This document shows positions 31,806 through 43,973 of a DNA stretch of 64,000 nucleotides, in pieces. The stretch's first letter is position 1. Each line of letters opens with the position of its first letter. Source of the stretch: Pseudopyrenochaeta lycopersici (lineage: Eukaryota; Ascomycota; Dothideomycetes; Pleosporales; Pseudopyrenochaetaceae); assembly GCA_003313425.1 (NCBI GenBank), contig NHZP01000001.1, forward strand, positions 1,178,001 through 1,242,000, in the 5' to 3' direction. The notes under the pieces were generated by a model. It had not been told where the DNA came from. It saw only the letters and a program-made list of their open reading frames with translations, and ran no database searches. The translations under genes and the position numbers were made by a program.

Positions 31806-32632
31806 AGTGGATCATGCTACTGTGAGATTGATAGGTGACGGAAGATTCTATTAGCATATATGCAGTCTCAAGAGCATTTGACACAAAACTGTACTTTAAA
31901 TCTCGAACTGATTCAAAGTGCCCCATTGTCATATATTAGCATGCATCGTCTGTAAAACTATCTGAAAATTTTCTTTGTGCACTTGGAGACGTCGGCGTGC
32001 TGGTTGAGCCGCATTTGCGAAGCAGGCTCTGGACAACTTTATATTTCCGGTACTTCTCTGTACTTCCTGGGCTCGGAGGCGCTTCATAGCTATCCCAATA
32101 CCGAAAGACAATATAGACTTAGTTCAGACTTCAGGGTCAAGGAGCTACTTTTGACTAGTCACTGTCGTAGAACATACTAAGTATAGGCGTCGAAAGTTCT
32201 ACATACTCAGTGAAGGCGTTGGGATATAAAAGCTTCGCCCACCAATTCTTTACGTCTTATGTTGTACGTAGTCCTTGTGTAATAATCAAATTTGGAGTAT
32301 GTAGAATTAAGTCAGATGCCCCTGAAGTGGTTTGCGGATCCGTGGAACTGACCCAGCGCTTGCCGCACCTTGAACGATTCCTGAACAACTCTTGGACGAC
32401 CCGGTTTGTTCTCACTGGCATCACAAGCCATAATACCGGATCCGGCCTGTTAGAGTCATATTTTAATGAACTTAAATGCGTCAGGCGGGGAGGCGCTGGG
32501 CGTCATTGGAGTCTAAGCGAGAACCAGGAACGGCCCCTCAGCGGGGCACAAGTCAAAACAACTGATGACCTGAACGCATCACTCCAATTCTAGCTTCTGG
32601 AGCATCCTACCACTCACTCAACTGCATTCAAG
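31806..32632. other. Intergenic between EEP gene and EBP1-like gene
   Basis: 0.83 kb. The middle part (31850-32350) is AT-rich. TATAAAAG occurs at 32225-32232, 400 bp before the next ATG. A frame at 32210-32593 has a GTG start and no recognisable protein content. Confidence 0.5.
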
Positions 32633-34191
32633 ATGGCCGAAGCAGCAGCTGTCGGTATGTCGAACGTCTTCTAGTGTCGATCGCAAGCTTCTTCTACGGA
32701 TAGACAGCTTGCCTCGAGGCACAACATCAAGCAGTCTCAGAAGCTAATGGAGGCTACAGACTATACTCTTGCGAACCCAGATACCATCACCAAGTATAAG
32801 GTTGCTGGCGAGATTTCTCAGAAGGTTCTCAAGGAGGTCTCCGGTGCGTCACCCGTCTACCCCAGCCTTCTCTGCGACCGCTCTGTAATTTGGAACTGAC
32901 AATTTGCAGGATGGATCAAGGTGGACGCCAGCATCGTCGAGCTCTGTGAGCGCGGTGACAAGCTCCTAGATGAGGAGGTCTCCAAAGTCTACAAGGGCAA
33001 GAAGGTTCTCAAGGGAATTGGGCACTGCACGACCATCTCGCCGAGCGCATACGTCACCCCATACACACCTCTTAAGTCTGACACCGAGGAAGCTGCGGCG
33101 ACACTGAAGGAGGGCGAGGTTGTCAAGATCCAACTAGGCGCTCAAATTGATGGATTTTGTACCATCGTCTGCGACAATGTCATCGTCGGCAGCGCAGATG
33201 AGGTCTCTGGACGAGAGGCGGATCTCATTCTTGCCACACACTACGCAAATGAATTGTTACTGAGATTGATGGTTCCACCTGGACTAGTCGCTCACGGTGA
33301 TGAAGAGGAGCAGAAGAAAGCTGCTTCAAAGAAGCCCTACACTCAGAGCCAGATCACTCAGCTACTTGAGAAGGTTGCCAAAGCATATGGCTGCAACATT
33401 GTCGAGAGCACGACCATCTGGCAATTCGAGCACAATGAGATTGAGGCCAAGAAGAAGATTATCCTGTCTCCAGGTGAGGGAGTCAGGGGCGAGGGCCTCC
33501 CCGAGGTTGGCGAGGTATGGGGTGTCGAGATTGGTGTCAGTCTAGGAAGCGGCAAAGTCAAGAACAACGGCAACAGGACTACACTCCACCGACGTACTGC
33601 TACCACCTACCAGCTTAAGCGCCCTACCTCACGGTCACTTCTATCTGAAGTTGTCAAGAAGTTTGGCACGTTCCCCTTCAGTCTGCGCCAGCTTGAGGAC
33701 GAGAAGTCAGCCAAGGTCGGTGTTGTTGAGTGCGTTCGAGCTGGTGTGTTCCGCCAATATGAGGTCGTTGTCGACAAGGACAGCCAGCCTGTCGCCAGGC
33801 TTTTCACCACTGTCGGTAAGTCTTTTGTACTTCGCACCAGTTGCGCCGGATGTCCGGAACAAGCCCATTACGGCCGGTGGATCCCTTTCCCATCCACACT
33901 AACCAAGCCCCCCTTTTCCAGAACAACGAAATTTTGAAGCGATTGACTAAGAATTTGACAGCTATCACCAAGAACGGCATGCAGCGCCTTGCCCAACCGT
34001 CTACTATTGACACTTCCAAGTACAAGTCCGACAAGAAGATCGAGGATGAGGAGATCCTGAAGATCCTTGAACAACCCATCGGTAAGACATCGACCAAGAA
34101 GAACAAGAAGAAGAAGAAGAAGCCAGCCAAGAAGGCTGCAGCTGGCGGCGGCGCCGAAGCTGAGGAGGAAGAGGAGAGTGATGATGAGTAG
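32633..34191 (+). CDS. EBP1/PA2G4-like protein (Cdb4 type), aminopeptidase-fold without catalysis
   Basis: Exons 32633-32654, 32760-32843, 32910-33815 and 33962-34191 join in phase to 413 residues. The first exon has seven codons (MAEAAAV), and its junction gives DYTLANPDTITKYKVAGEIS, the standard start of the family. The pita-bread fold is seen in IVELCERGDKLLDEEVSKVYKG, KGIGHCTTISPSAYVTPYTP and GAQIDGFCTIVCDNVIVG. The metal ligands of true methionine aminopeptidases are not evident. The C-terminus is a Lys-rich tail (KKNKKKKKKPAKKA) then an acidic end. The human homologue binds ribosomes, RNA and DNA; fission yeast Cdb4 binds curved DNA. Intron 3 (146 nt) ends just before AITKNGMQRLA; the open frame across it is not coding. 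Confidence 0.9.
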
Positions 34192-35461
34192 ACGTCTTTG
34201 ATGGAGGAACGTTACGGACCCTTCTAGGACTCTTCAGTATCTACGCTTGACTCGGACAATATCCGTCATTTCCGGGCGTCTCAAAAAGGGCGACGCCGGT
34301 GACATCGCAATGTATGATCAACCTCCTCCGAGCCGATGCGTTATGCAGTATGAGTTACGACACGATTAAGTAGTGGCGATAGAAAACTCAAAAAAGAACA
34401 ATCCTCCAGACTTCTTGAACTTTGCTCCTTCCTTGCTGTAACACTCATTGATGCTGAAGGCTAGATAGCCGCGGAAGAGACTGACACTATAAATAAGTGA
34501 TTGTTTTTATTGATTTCTAGGCTGGAACGCTTAAAAATGTTTACTTATATGATCAGTGTAGCGCAATTGTGGATTTAACTAGGCAGTCCTCCAGAAGCCG
34601 AAAACACAGCCCCTTGGAGCTCTCTATCATCATGCGAAGGTAGGCTGCAACATATCTAACCCCTTTATATACCACCTAAACCAATATTTCCTCTTCACTC
34701 CTTTAATAATACACTTGACGCTGTGTCGATCATCAGTCTCGATGTGTCCTCAACTGACGATAGCTTATCATCGAACTAAAGCGTTCGTCGAGTGTAGAGT
34801 CGATATTTCCAGCACTTTTCATTGATCTTCTTTGTAAGTACCTTGAACGCGTGGTCAGGTCTGTCTTGATTCACAATTCAGTATCCATGAATGCACAGAA
34901 AGTCACAGAAGTAGTGGCAAACCGGCCGATGAGTTCAACCCCTGAGTCGAGAACACTCAGTCTTGTTGCTCAAATCTAGATATCACGCAGATACAGTGCC
35001 ACTTTTGTATTTGTTTTATAGAGTTGTTGCCATCATTGAGGCTTATGTGCTTGAAGTTCTCAATTTGGCGACATGGAGTGCAGGGTATCGGGGTAAGCGG
35101 AGGATGATATCAAGCACCGCCTCCCATCACACGTGGGAAGAACCTGTGACACGGTGATTTGAGCCTTCTTGAATATTCGATAAGAGTCAATTAGACACAT
35201 TTGCCTCTTTGACTATCTATAGGCTTCCATACTGCACTGCGACATTCGTGATTGTGTAGGGGGCTGACATAATAAGAAGGTGCATGTCCGAGCGTCACCT
35301 TCGAACGACCTTGTTCAACTCAGTGTCTGGCAACCCCGACATACCAACCCACCAACCCACGGGCACGGCGTTGCGGCGCGTAGAATTCTCGGATAACACG
35401 TGAAGTGAGTGTGACTAAATTCCCTTTCACTGCTACGCGCTTACCAAGTTGTAGTTTCGCC
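34192..35461. other. Intergenic between EBP1-like and Rco1-like genes
   Basis: 1.27 kb between tandem genes. It is AT-rich, especially 34480-34760, with only short frames. I see no tRNA or repeat unit here. Confidence 0.5.
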
Positions 35462-38400
35462 ATGCCGGCCCTCCGCAAGTCTGCCCGGGATCGCGACTTT
35501 CGCTCGCAACAGCACAGGTCCAGCACCACCCCGTATGCCTCCCCTACTGGCACACCAAGCGACGGCAACGAGAAGAAGCAACGATCTATTACTGAATGGA
35601 CTGAGCCGCAACCTCAACAACTTGCACCTTCGTTCGAAGAGCACGGTTTTGCGCGGCACGGTGTGTTGGAGAATATGGCTCCCCTAGGCGTACCACCAAA
35701 GGCAAAAGACAAGCAACGTGCGCGTGCCTTGGGCGAGCCAGCTCCCCGCTATGTAGTATTGGGAAAGGGCAACACTGCGTTTGGCGAGGAGGCTGGTTCG
35801 ACGCCAGAGGTGACACCGGCCCCAGAGCTTGAGCCTGACGACTCGGAGCGGCAGGAGGAGGACGAGATGCAGACCGGCTATCCGGTTCTAGAGGAAGAGG
35901 AGGATGACGACTACGAGCCCACCAAGACGAAGAAGAAGGCGAGGGTGTCAAAAACTCCAATCAGGGGCAAGACCCCAGTGCAGAGCAAAACACCTGTTCA
36001 GGGCAAGACACCTGTTAGGAATGGACACAGCAAGACTGCTTCAGTCTCCGAAAGCCCTGCAGTACAAGCGATACAGGCTCCTGAGCCTGCTGACGAGGCC
36101 CAACAGCGAATGCTTATCGCCGTCAATGATGCCATTTCTCGAGCCAACAAATATGACCGACGGAGTGTTGGCACAGCGTTGAAAGAGATATTCGAAGAGA
36201 GTAAAGCCAACCCTTATGTTGCTGCTGTTTTGGACTCCATTATTCATCGAAATTCGACGAATGAGCAGTGGGATGATTTCCGCCGCCGTGTGAAGACCAT
36301 CCGAAAACGGATAAAGGTTGAGCACAAGAAACAGCAACTACACGAGGGACGCTTCAGCGGGAATGCCGCAGAAAAACATGGAGCATCACGTTTTGTGCAG
36401 CCTCTTTCGCCCCGGGCGAGCAGCGAAGTCGTACCTGATGACTCGGTCTCCGCCGTCTATGACATGGAGGACCAACACCCCTCTCTGTCCTCAAATACCA
36501 AATCCGTACAATCTGCAACTACAAATACGCATCGAGCTCTACAGTCGGCTATTGATGAAGGTCCTACTGTCGCCTCACTTCACCCTTTTAGTACAGCACC
36601 GGCGCTTCCAGCAGCAGCAGAAAACTCAGCCGAATCAACACCGCGGATGCTCTCAAAGTCACCTCGCAAGCGGGCAACCACAAATGGAGACACTGCTCCA
36701 GATGTAGAAATGGATATCGACGGCGCAGCATCTACCATGGCGCCCACGCCGGCAGCCAAGACACCTGATACAGGTGCAAGCGATTCTGAACTTTCTGAGG
36801 TCAATGAAGAGATCGTTCAAAAAGGACCACCGGAGCCTGCACAGGCCAATGGCAAGAGTGGTACCCCTGTGCCTGGTGCAGGCCCGAAAAAGGGGAAAAA
36901 TCCCGCCCTTGCCCGCGCTGCGAAGAAAGCGAAGGGCAATTTGGGGAAACTGTTCGGGAAGCATGCCCACAAGCAGCAGCCACCGACCGCTGAACAACTC
37001 GCGGAAGACGAGCGAATCTGGGAGGTGAGAAAGACGCTGGTAGAACAGCAGCCAATACGGCAGTTCGAGCACTTTCCTCCCCCAGTATCGGACGTCCGCT
37101 TCGACGATGAGATTCTGGAGACGGAATCTCTGACGGAGTCGCAAATTGCCGTAGGGCCACCGGTCGACTCTGATCAACCGCGACGCGCTGGACGAGTTCC
37201 GCACCACGGTACAAAGCGATTGCGAGAAGATGTCTCTAGATTTTCCTCACCTCAGCTGGATTCAGCTGCAGCGACACGACCCTCGACACCTGCGGTCGGT
37301 CCAGCACCCAAACGGGTTAAGCTTACTAACGGCCAGGCTGCTAGAACGAAGCGATCGTGAGTTCTTCCTTTTATTTTCATAATCTCTCTTATTTTGGTCA
37401 TTTCTGTTAGAGGGTGGGCCGACGAATGTAGCCGACTCAGCACGGGTTTTGGGCATCGACTGAGCAAGCTCTACGTGTTTGCACGCGTTTGCCTAGCACA
37501 ACCCCATAACTCTTGTCGAATCATCAGAAGACTAACCGTTGCATGCATAGACCCGTCAAAAATCGAGACGGAGGACCTATTGCTGGTGTAGGATACAATG
37601 GCGGTGGCGGTTCGAGACAGCTGGGGCCTGATGACAATAACCCAGTAAGTGCCACTCATTTTCCCGAAGCGTCCAACCACACCATTCCTCTTCCACCACA
37701 CAACTCATCAACAACACTCCCTCTTTTCCATCCCCCAACACAAATGCTGCTCACAACAGACATCACTCCTCTCAAATTTCCTTATTCACCTCCACTTTCG
37801 GTCTTATCTTCGCCTCTAACGGAATGTCAGAACTCGCCACAGTCCGAGAGTGACGACTTTTGTTCTGCCTGTCGAGGACCAGGCGAGTTTGTCTGCTGCG
37901 AAGGCTGTCCACGCGTTTTTCATCTGCTCTGCTGCGATCCACCCCGTACGGAAGTTCCTGATGGGGCTTTCTATTGTTATGAATGCAATGCGAAGTTGGG
38001 ATCCGATGAATCCGCCGCAGAGTCTTACTTAAGCCTTGGTCCTCTTTTCAAGTCACTCGAACGCACCAACCCTCGCGCATTTGCACTGCCCCGACAAGTT
38101 CAAAACAACTTTGAAGGCATCTCTGCGCGAGGCGATGGTTCATACTTCGAAGAAGTCAAGAAATTTCCTTTGTAAGTATGACGCGTTCTGTCGCGTGATT
38201 TGATCCTAACATGACAACAGGGCAAAGAACAGTGGCTATGGCTATCAGAAGCCTGACTACACAAAAGTGTTCGATGGCGAACAGAAGCCCATCTTATGCA
38301 CCCAGTGTGGTGTGTCGAGTGGCCACAAGCGGCAGATGCTCAAGTGCGACTTCTGTCACGCGTATTGGCACTTGGACTGTGTTGACCCGCCTCTCGCTAA

Positions 38401-39218
38401 CCCGCCACACATCAGCCTTGAGGCATCTCAGCGAGATGCTTGGAGGTGCCCGCGTCACATTGAACATGATCTTCGCAGTGGGTTGCTTGTACAAAAAGAT
38501 CTGAATGAGCCCGATCACGATGTTGAGATGGTGGACGCCGCGCCGGTTGGCCGGGTCGCACGCAAAATCCGAAAGCCCAAGGAACCCGAGGTCATCGAGC
38601 CAACATTTTCACGTGGCATGCGCAACAACGGTCTAATTGAGATCATGAACGACCCTGACGATGATACTGATGGCGAAGGTAATTACGTGTTTGGCCCTGA
38701 TGATCCAAAAGATCTCAACGCGAAAGTCTTCCGCGTTCCCGAAAAGGGAGTCATTCTCGACTTCGTCAGCAAGGTCAAAAGGTATATGCATCTATCTCTG
38801 TATATCTTTACAAGGTTTTCTAACGATTCCTAGTGGTCGTATTGCGAAGGAATACGACGCGCGACGAGCTGCTGAAGCTGCAGCGTACCGCAAGATTTAC
38901 AAGCAGAAATTCTATGCACACTCAATCCAACAACAACAGGCAGCAATCAACCTAGCACAACTGGCGAAGAAGGAGTCGGACCTTGATCTAGGCGAGGGCA
39001 AGGTGTCAGCCCTCATCCTTACTCTCACTGTAAGACACTCTCCCTGTGCCCCACTTGCATTGTTTCGACGATCGGCGCTAATTCACGTGAAACAGTCCGA
39101 AGCTCCTCCCGATGTCATCGATGCCCTTGAAAAAGCTGCTCCTCCGCCACTTACTGAGACTGAGCGCGTGCACTTGTTGAAGCTTGAGGAGCTCATTCAA
39201 CGCCGTCTCAAGGCCTGA
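35462..39218 (+). CDS. Double PHD-finger protein, Rco1/Cph-like (Rpd3S deacetylase complex)
   Basis: Exons 35462-37356, 37551-37644, 37831-38171, 38221-38781, 38834-39029 and 39096-39218 join in phase to 1069 residues. Residues 1-630 are mostly disordered, with KTPVQ/KTPVR repeats and a helical patch near 36110-36340. PHD finger 1 at about 675-722 (CSACRGPGEFVCCEGCPRVFH) and PHD finger 2 at about 803-855 (CTQCGVSSGHKRQMLKCDFC, then WHLDC) are followed by a basic linker and a helical C-terminus. In yeast Rco1 the PHD and adjoining region recruit Rpd3S to Set2-methylated nucleosomes. The intron 37645-37830 (186 nt) and the intron 39030-39095 (66 nt) are both stop-free multiples of three, so retention would keep the frame. 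Confidence 0.82.
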
Positions 39219-40486
39219 GCGCTGTTCACCCGCATACGAACTTAATATTTAGCCTAGCCTCTATGACGCCACCACGCACCTAGGCATGAGTCTGGACCAT
39301 GAAACTATCTTCGTGCACTCAACACACGATGGCTCGCGACAGACGTCGCTGGAGACTTGGACACTTGTGCCTTGCCAATATTGTTCATGGAGACCGAGGC
39401 GGGCTAAGTTCATTTCTCCTGGCCGAACAAGACATTGTTCGCTACACGGCCGCGCGGCACGCTCGCCAATACGTAAACCCTTGAAAAGTCTTTCCTAGTC
39501 ATGTCCTCCAAGCAGTGAATCTTTCCCATACGTTGGCGGACTTTTGTAACCGATGCACACATTCAGCGCTTTTCTATCTCCTCTGGTTACCGTACATTTT
39601 CAGTAGCTTTCGATTGTTCCAGCTCTCGCATCTTCAGCAGAGCTTTCCGCTGTACCAAACTGCATAGCGAGGAGTTTTGAATCGGCATTTTGTACATTTT
39701 TAGCTCTCTGTGAGGAGCTTCTCATCTGGCGTTTCACAAGCTGGTGCGGAGGGTTGTGCCAGGTTCTTGTCTCTCTGCGGAACAATCGCGGCGCTTGCTG
39801 CATTGCTCGTTTTCTTTTGCTGGATTTGTATACCAGTTTCAGGAAGGGAAGTTGGGAAAGGGGGAGGGGTTTTTATGGGACTATCTTAGGAGAAAACATA
39901 GGATTGGGCGAACAATGAAGGTTGATTATTGCTGCACCTTGTTCTCTCGATTTCCTGTTATCGACATTGCGAGCTAGAATATTTTTTATATTTTCTGCTC
40001 ATACTCTCCTGTCGCCGTCTACAGGAAAGGGCGGGATGTCCTCAACACTGACAAACTGCACCATCAACACGTGTCGCCACGTAATCAAGAGTGAGGCTTT
40101 ACGGCAGGGTAGCTGTAAGTGATAGGGGTGCCTTGGCTGACTAGGCTCACTCCACCTTCTGACACGTCGTGCGCACATTCCGTAAGAAGCAAGGGTACCT
40201 GGGTACAACACGATACTGCTTGATCATGATTTTGCATGCTCGGAAAGAGACAGTCACTAGGCTGAACACATCACCGGACCATTGGAAGACACGCATTGGA
40301 AGCTTGATTGGGTATGATTCGTCTATCATTGCGCCTAGTGTAACATGGAGATCCTTCAAAATCGCCAGACGTTGGTTGCCTAGCTGCTGTGATCTGTGTT
40401 ACTGGCACCTGCCTATCTATACCGGAATCCACTTGAAGAGTCAGGAGCGAGCGAAAAGCTCAGAAGGGAAGGGAAATGAGACCTGC
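39219..40486. other. Intergenic between convergent Rco1-like and AsnRS genes
   Basis: 1.27 kb holding both 3' UTRs. Reading frames at 39286, 39744 and 40169 have no recognisable protein pattern. I see no RNA gene. Confidence 0.5.
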
Positions 40487-42272
40487 TCAAGGCTTGCAGC
40501 GCCCGAAGTAACGGGGATAGAGGCAACAGTCGCGGACGGTGTGTTGCTTGCAGAGCCAGGCGAGGAAACGCTCAAGACCGAGACCGTAGCCGCCGTGAGG
40601 GGAGGAGCCGTATCTAATCACATGTTAGCAAAGGCTTGTCTCAGTGCAACAAGGCGTGATAGATCACTTACTTTCTCTGGTCGGTGTACCAGTAGTACGC
40701 CGCAGGGTCAATCTGCTCCCTCGCAAACGCAGCCATCAACTCATCGTAGTTGTCCATCCTCATACTTCCTCCCACAATCTCACCAACACCTGGCATCAAA
40801 CAGTCAACGCTCTCGGTAACTCTTGCATCCGTCGCATCCTTCAACATGTAGAATGCCTTGATTTCAGTGGGGAAGTGCGTCAGGAAGATGGGTCGGTTGA
40901 TGATATCTGTCATCCTGCGCTCTGCTGCCTCAGCAATGTCGTCGCCAAACTTGTGTGGCTCGCCGTCTTCGTTAGGGATGTTGTGCTCAACAAGCCAGTC
41001 GATAGCCTCCTGGTACTTCATTCGCTTGAATGGGCGCTCTGGCATGGCGAACTCGGGGTTGAGGTCCGTGATGTGTTGCTTGATTATGGGATCGGCCATG
41101 GTAACCTCGAGAACGCGGCACATGACTTCCTCCAGATGTGTGAGCAGATCGTCGAAGTTGATGTAGTCAAGCTCGGCTTCAATGTGCGTGTACTCAGCCA
41201 GGTGGCGACGGGTGAGCGACTTTTCGGCACGGAAGGACTTCTCAATGCAATAGACATCGCCCATTGATGGCAAGCAGGTCTCTAGGTAGAGCTGAGATGA
41301 TTGTGTGAGGTAGGCTTCTTCGTTGTAGTAACCGAACTTGAAGAGTGTAGCGCCACCTTCGACTTGGGTTTGTACGAGCGCTGGCGGGCTGACTTTGCGT
41401 AGTCGGAGCTCTTTGTAGACCTGGTTGAAGGCGTACTCGACAGCGTCTCGAACGATCATGACCTTGGATGCGGTTTCTCCTCGCAGAGTGAGATGTCGGA
41501 GGTCGAGCAGTGTCGCGTGCTCAGTGTCCTTGGATACCCTGTTGGTGATAGCATCGTCGCCACCTGCTGCTTTCCAACCACTGTGAATCTTGTAGTAGTC
41601 TGCGTGTAGCTCGCGGCCATTGGGGGCATGGGCGCCGGCTGGGATCTGCCTCAGCTCTCCTAGAATCTCCATGCTGGTCTCGCGAGTCAAAGTAAGGGCA
41701 TCGTATGTTTTCGCCAGGTTGCCAGTGAAGATGACTTGTATGTAGCCGTAGCCGTCTCTTAGTGTGACAAACATGACATCCTTCTGTCTTCGCTCGCGAT
41801 GTACCCTGCCAAAGACCCTCACGCGTGTGCCCTTTACATCCTTGCCATCGCCCAGTGTCACCTTCTTCGGATCTGTGTCGTCGAGCTTGATTTTGATCGC
41901 TTGGGGCAAGCTTGGGTCCTCTTCCAATACAATCTTCTTTGCCTCATCTAGCACCTTGTTACGTGCTGCGTCTTCCTTCGCGCGTAGGGCAAGTTGTTCC
42001 TGCTCCTTCTCTGCCTTCTTCTTCTGTGTCTTCGCAAAGTTGACGGCCTTTTTCATAGCCGCTTTCGCTACGGGCTTCCATTCTAATCTCGTCGATGGAT
42101 CTGCGCCTTCTGCGACCTCGCCGGTGACGCTCTTCCGCGTGAGAAACTTCGCAGTGTCACCGCGTGTGAGGACACCGTATCCGAGTGACTTATATGGTAG
42201 TGACTCGTCGCCAGTCTGTTCTGACGTGTCCTGGCCGACGTCTTCGTCAATGTAGTAGGTAGCGTCCGCCAT
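40487..42272 (-). CDS. DED81: Cytosolic asparaginyl-tRNA synthetase
   Basis: Exons 42272-40672 and 40613-40487 give 575 residues; the intron is 58 nt. An N-terminal Lys-rich extension ([22 protein letters not shown]) typical of eukaryotic AsnRS precedes the OB-fold anticodon-binding domain ([20 protein letters not shown]). The class II catalytic core then shows motif 2 ([18 protein letters not shown], near residue 344) and motif 3 in the last exon ([14 protein letters not shown]). The enzyme charges tRNA-Asn with asparagine in the cytosol. The last exon is essential because it carries motif 3, though its border could be missed. A TGAGTCA at 42364-42370 lies 92 bp upstream of the ATG, suggesting general amino acid control. 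The gene is head to head with a DOPA-dioxygenase-like gene. Confidence 0.95.
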
Positions 42273-42878
42273 GGCGACTGCAATTGGGGTGAAAATAAAT
42301 TATGAAGGTGTGTTTGCCCAACTGTTGTTGCTGCTATCCTCGAAATATATTGGCTTGGTGGGGTGAGTCAAACCCCTCCGAATCAGTGGCCGTGCACGCC
42401 CATGTGAAGCACTTCAAGTATCGATATGACTCCTACCAATCTCCCTTATCTGTAGATGCAGAGTCATTTTAGACGGTTCTTTCACCGGTAAGGAGAAGTT
42501 CCGTGGAGTCACTGGCGAGCATGAACCATTTCTTTGGAGTTGGCAGCGGTATGGTTCCCTGGCAAGAACAACTTGCCTGAATGACTTCTACTTGGACGCA
42601 ATGTACTATGCCATTTTGAGACTTGCAATTGGTGCGCCAGCCTTCAAGTGACATTCCAGTCATCGTATGGCCCGCGGGGATTTCAAAGAGCCCTCAAAGG
42701 GGAACGCTCCCAGAGTGACAGCAAGAGTTGCTCTAATTCCGCGCTGACAAACTAGAAAGGCAACATCTCAAATCCAATTGCACAAACATATCTTCTACTT
42801 GGACCACATAAATCCTTCGTTCCACATTAGAGAGTGATAGTAGCTTGTGTCACATTCTATCTCCAACCAAACCAGACT
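42273..42878. other. Divergent region between AsnRS and DOPA-dioxygenase-like genes
   Basis: 606 bp between two start codons on opposite strands. It contains TGAGTCA (42364-42370) near the AsnRS side and CCAAT at about 42432 and 42775. No coding sequence is recognised. Confidence 0.55.
42364..42370 (+). promoter_or_regulatory. TGAGTCA element (Gcn4/CpcA/AP-1 type)
   Basis: A perfect TGASTCA match in non-coding DNA, 92 bp upstream of the AsnRS start codon. Gcn4-type activators control aminoacyl-tRNA synthetase genes in fungi, so the position fits. Single 7-bp matches can occur by chance. Confidence 0.5.
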
Positions 42879-43616
42879 ATGTCAGATCCATCCCTATACA
42901 CGTATCCGTCGCCTCTGAAGGGCTACGAAGGCCTTGAGCCACTGCCTGAGTAAGACCAAGCAGTTTGTTCTTTGATTGCAGATATGAGCGCGAAACAACA
43001 CAAACTGATGCTGATTATCATATAGTGAAAAGGCATCAGACGGCAAGTCTTTCGTAAACCCCCCAGCAGAGAAGAAGAGTGAATCCTACAACTCTTTTGT
43101 AGCTCCCATCACAAATGGAATCCGGGGAGGCTTCGAGTATGTACAAATCATTCAAACCTTGGTATTTGAGCTGACATTCATTAGCGTCCACATATACTTT
43201 CTTCAAACAGATGCGGAGGAATCGAAGTTCGCTACAGAACTCTGGGAACGCATACGGCGAGAATGTGAGACGTCTTTGTCTTGTCTATTTCCTTTGAGGC
43301 TAATATATCTCCTAGTCCCTGAGTTGCGAATTTATAGAGTCTGGGACAGGCCCATCGGTCCTCATCCTCTCGCGATGTTTGAAGTGAATGTTTTTACACC
43401 AGGTACGCCATTCTCTAGCGACATTCCAGACTATACTGATAATTCATAGAGCAATTTGGAGCCTTTATTCCATGGCTCGTGATCAACAGAGGACCATTGT
43501 CAGCATTGATTCATCCAAACACGGATGACGAGGAAAGGGATCACACGCAGAGGGCAACATGGATGGGGCAACCATTGCCTTTGTATCTGAAAATGTTCAA
43601 GCAGAGCCGGAATTGA
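42879..43616 (+). CDS. DOPA 4,5-dioxygenase-like protein
   Basis: Five exons, 42879-42949, 43026-43136, 43185-43264, 43316-43402 and 43450-43616, join in phase to 171 residues. After a short variable N-terminus (SPLKGYEGLEPLPE), the domain shows GGFDVHIYFLQT, ELWERIRREFPELRIYRVWDR and PIGPHPLAMFEV, with His residues likely to bind iron. It ends with FIPWLVINRGPLSALIHPNT and DDEERDHTQRATWMG. Members of this family cleave DOPA-type catechols extradiolically, as in betalain-forming plants and fungi. The fungal cytosolic forms are poorly characterised and could use another catechol. The many short introns make this gene easy to mispredict. Confidence 0.88.
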
Positions 43617-43973
43617 GTGATGTCGACTCAAAGTCATCATGAAGGAGAATTGAAGTGGGAAAGCATTCCCTTGAATGAGTAGATTAGTCACCTTGATGTT
43701 GCTGTATACTTGTACAGGCATCGTCGTACCAATGCAGCTTCTTGAATTCTGCTCTCATTGGTCGCACAATAATCTACCCGTGGCTTGCAACACCAGCGCT
43801 TCGTTCTGCAAGTTGCTCCAAGTCTTGTCTATTCTGGATTGGGACCTTCGGGCCCGGCGTCCCACAATAGCTCCGTAAGAGCCCTGCCCGGGTTTCAATA
43901 GCATCTTGATAGATCTTTTGCAGCTTCTCTTCCAAGTAGCTTTGTACCATCACGTTCAACCGACGTAGGCTCA
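43617..43973. other. Intergenic between convergent genes
   Basis: Holds the 3' ends of the DOPA-dioxygenase-like gene (+) and SRP14 (-). Nothing else seen. Confidence 0.5.

Noticed and set aside
32210..32593. 127-codon + strand frame before the EBP1-like gene
   Set aside because: Starts with GTG, lies in AT-rich intergenic DNA and shows no recognisable protein features.
32701..32757. Earlier AG acceptors in EBP1-like intron 1
   Set aside because: They either lead to stops or lose phase; only the acceptor at 32758-32759 yields the family N-terminus in frame.
43159..43449. Continuous 96-codon frame as the DOPA-dioxygenase-like protein
   Set aside because: It reads through two introns; spliced exons give the conserved order of the domain and the true stop.
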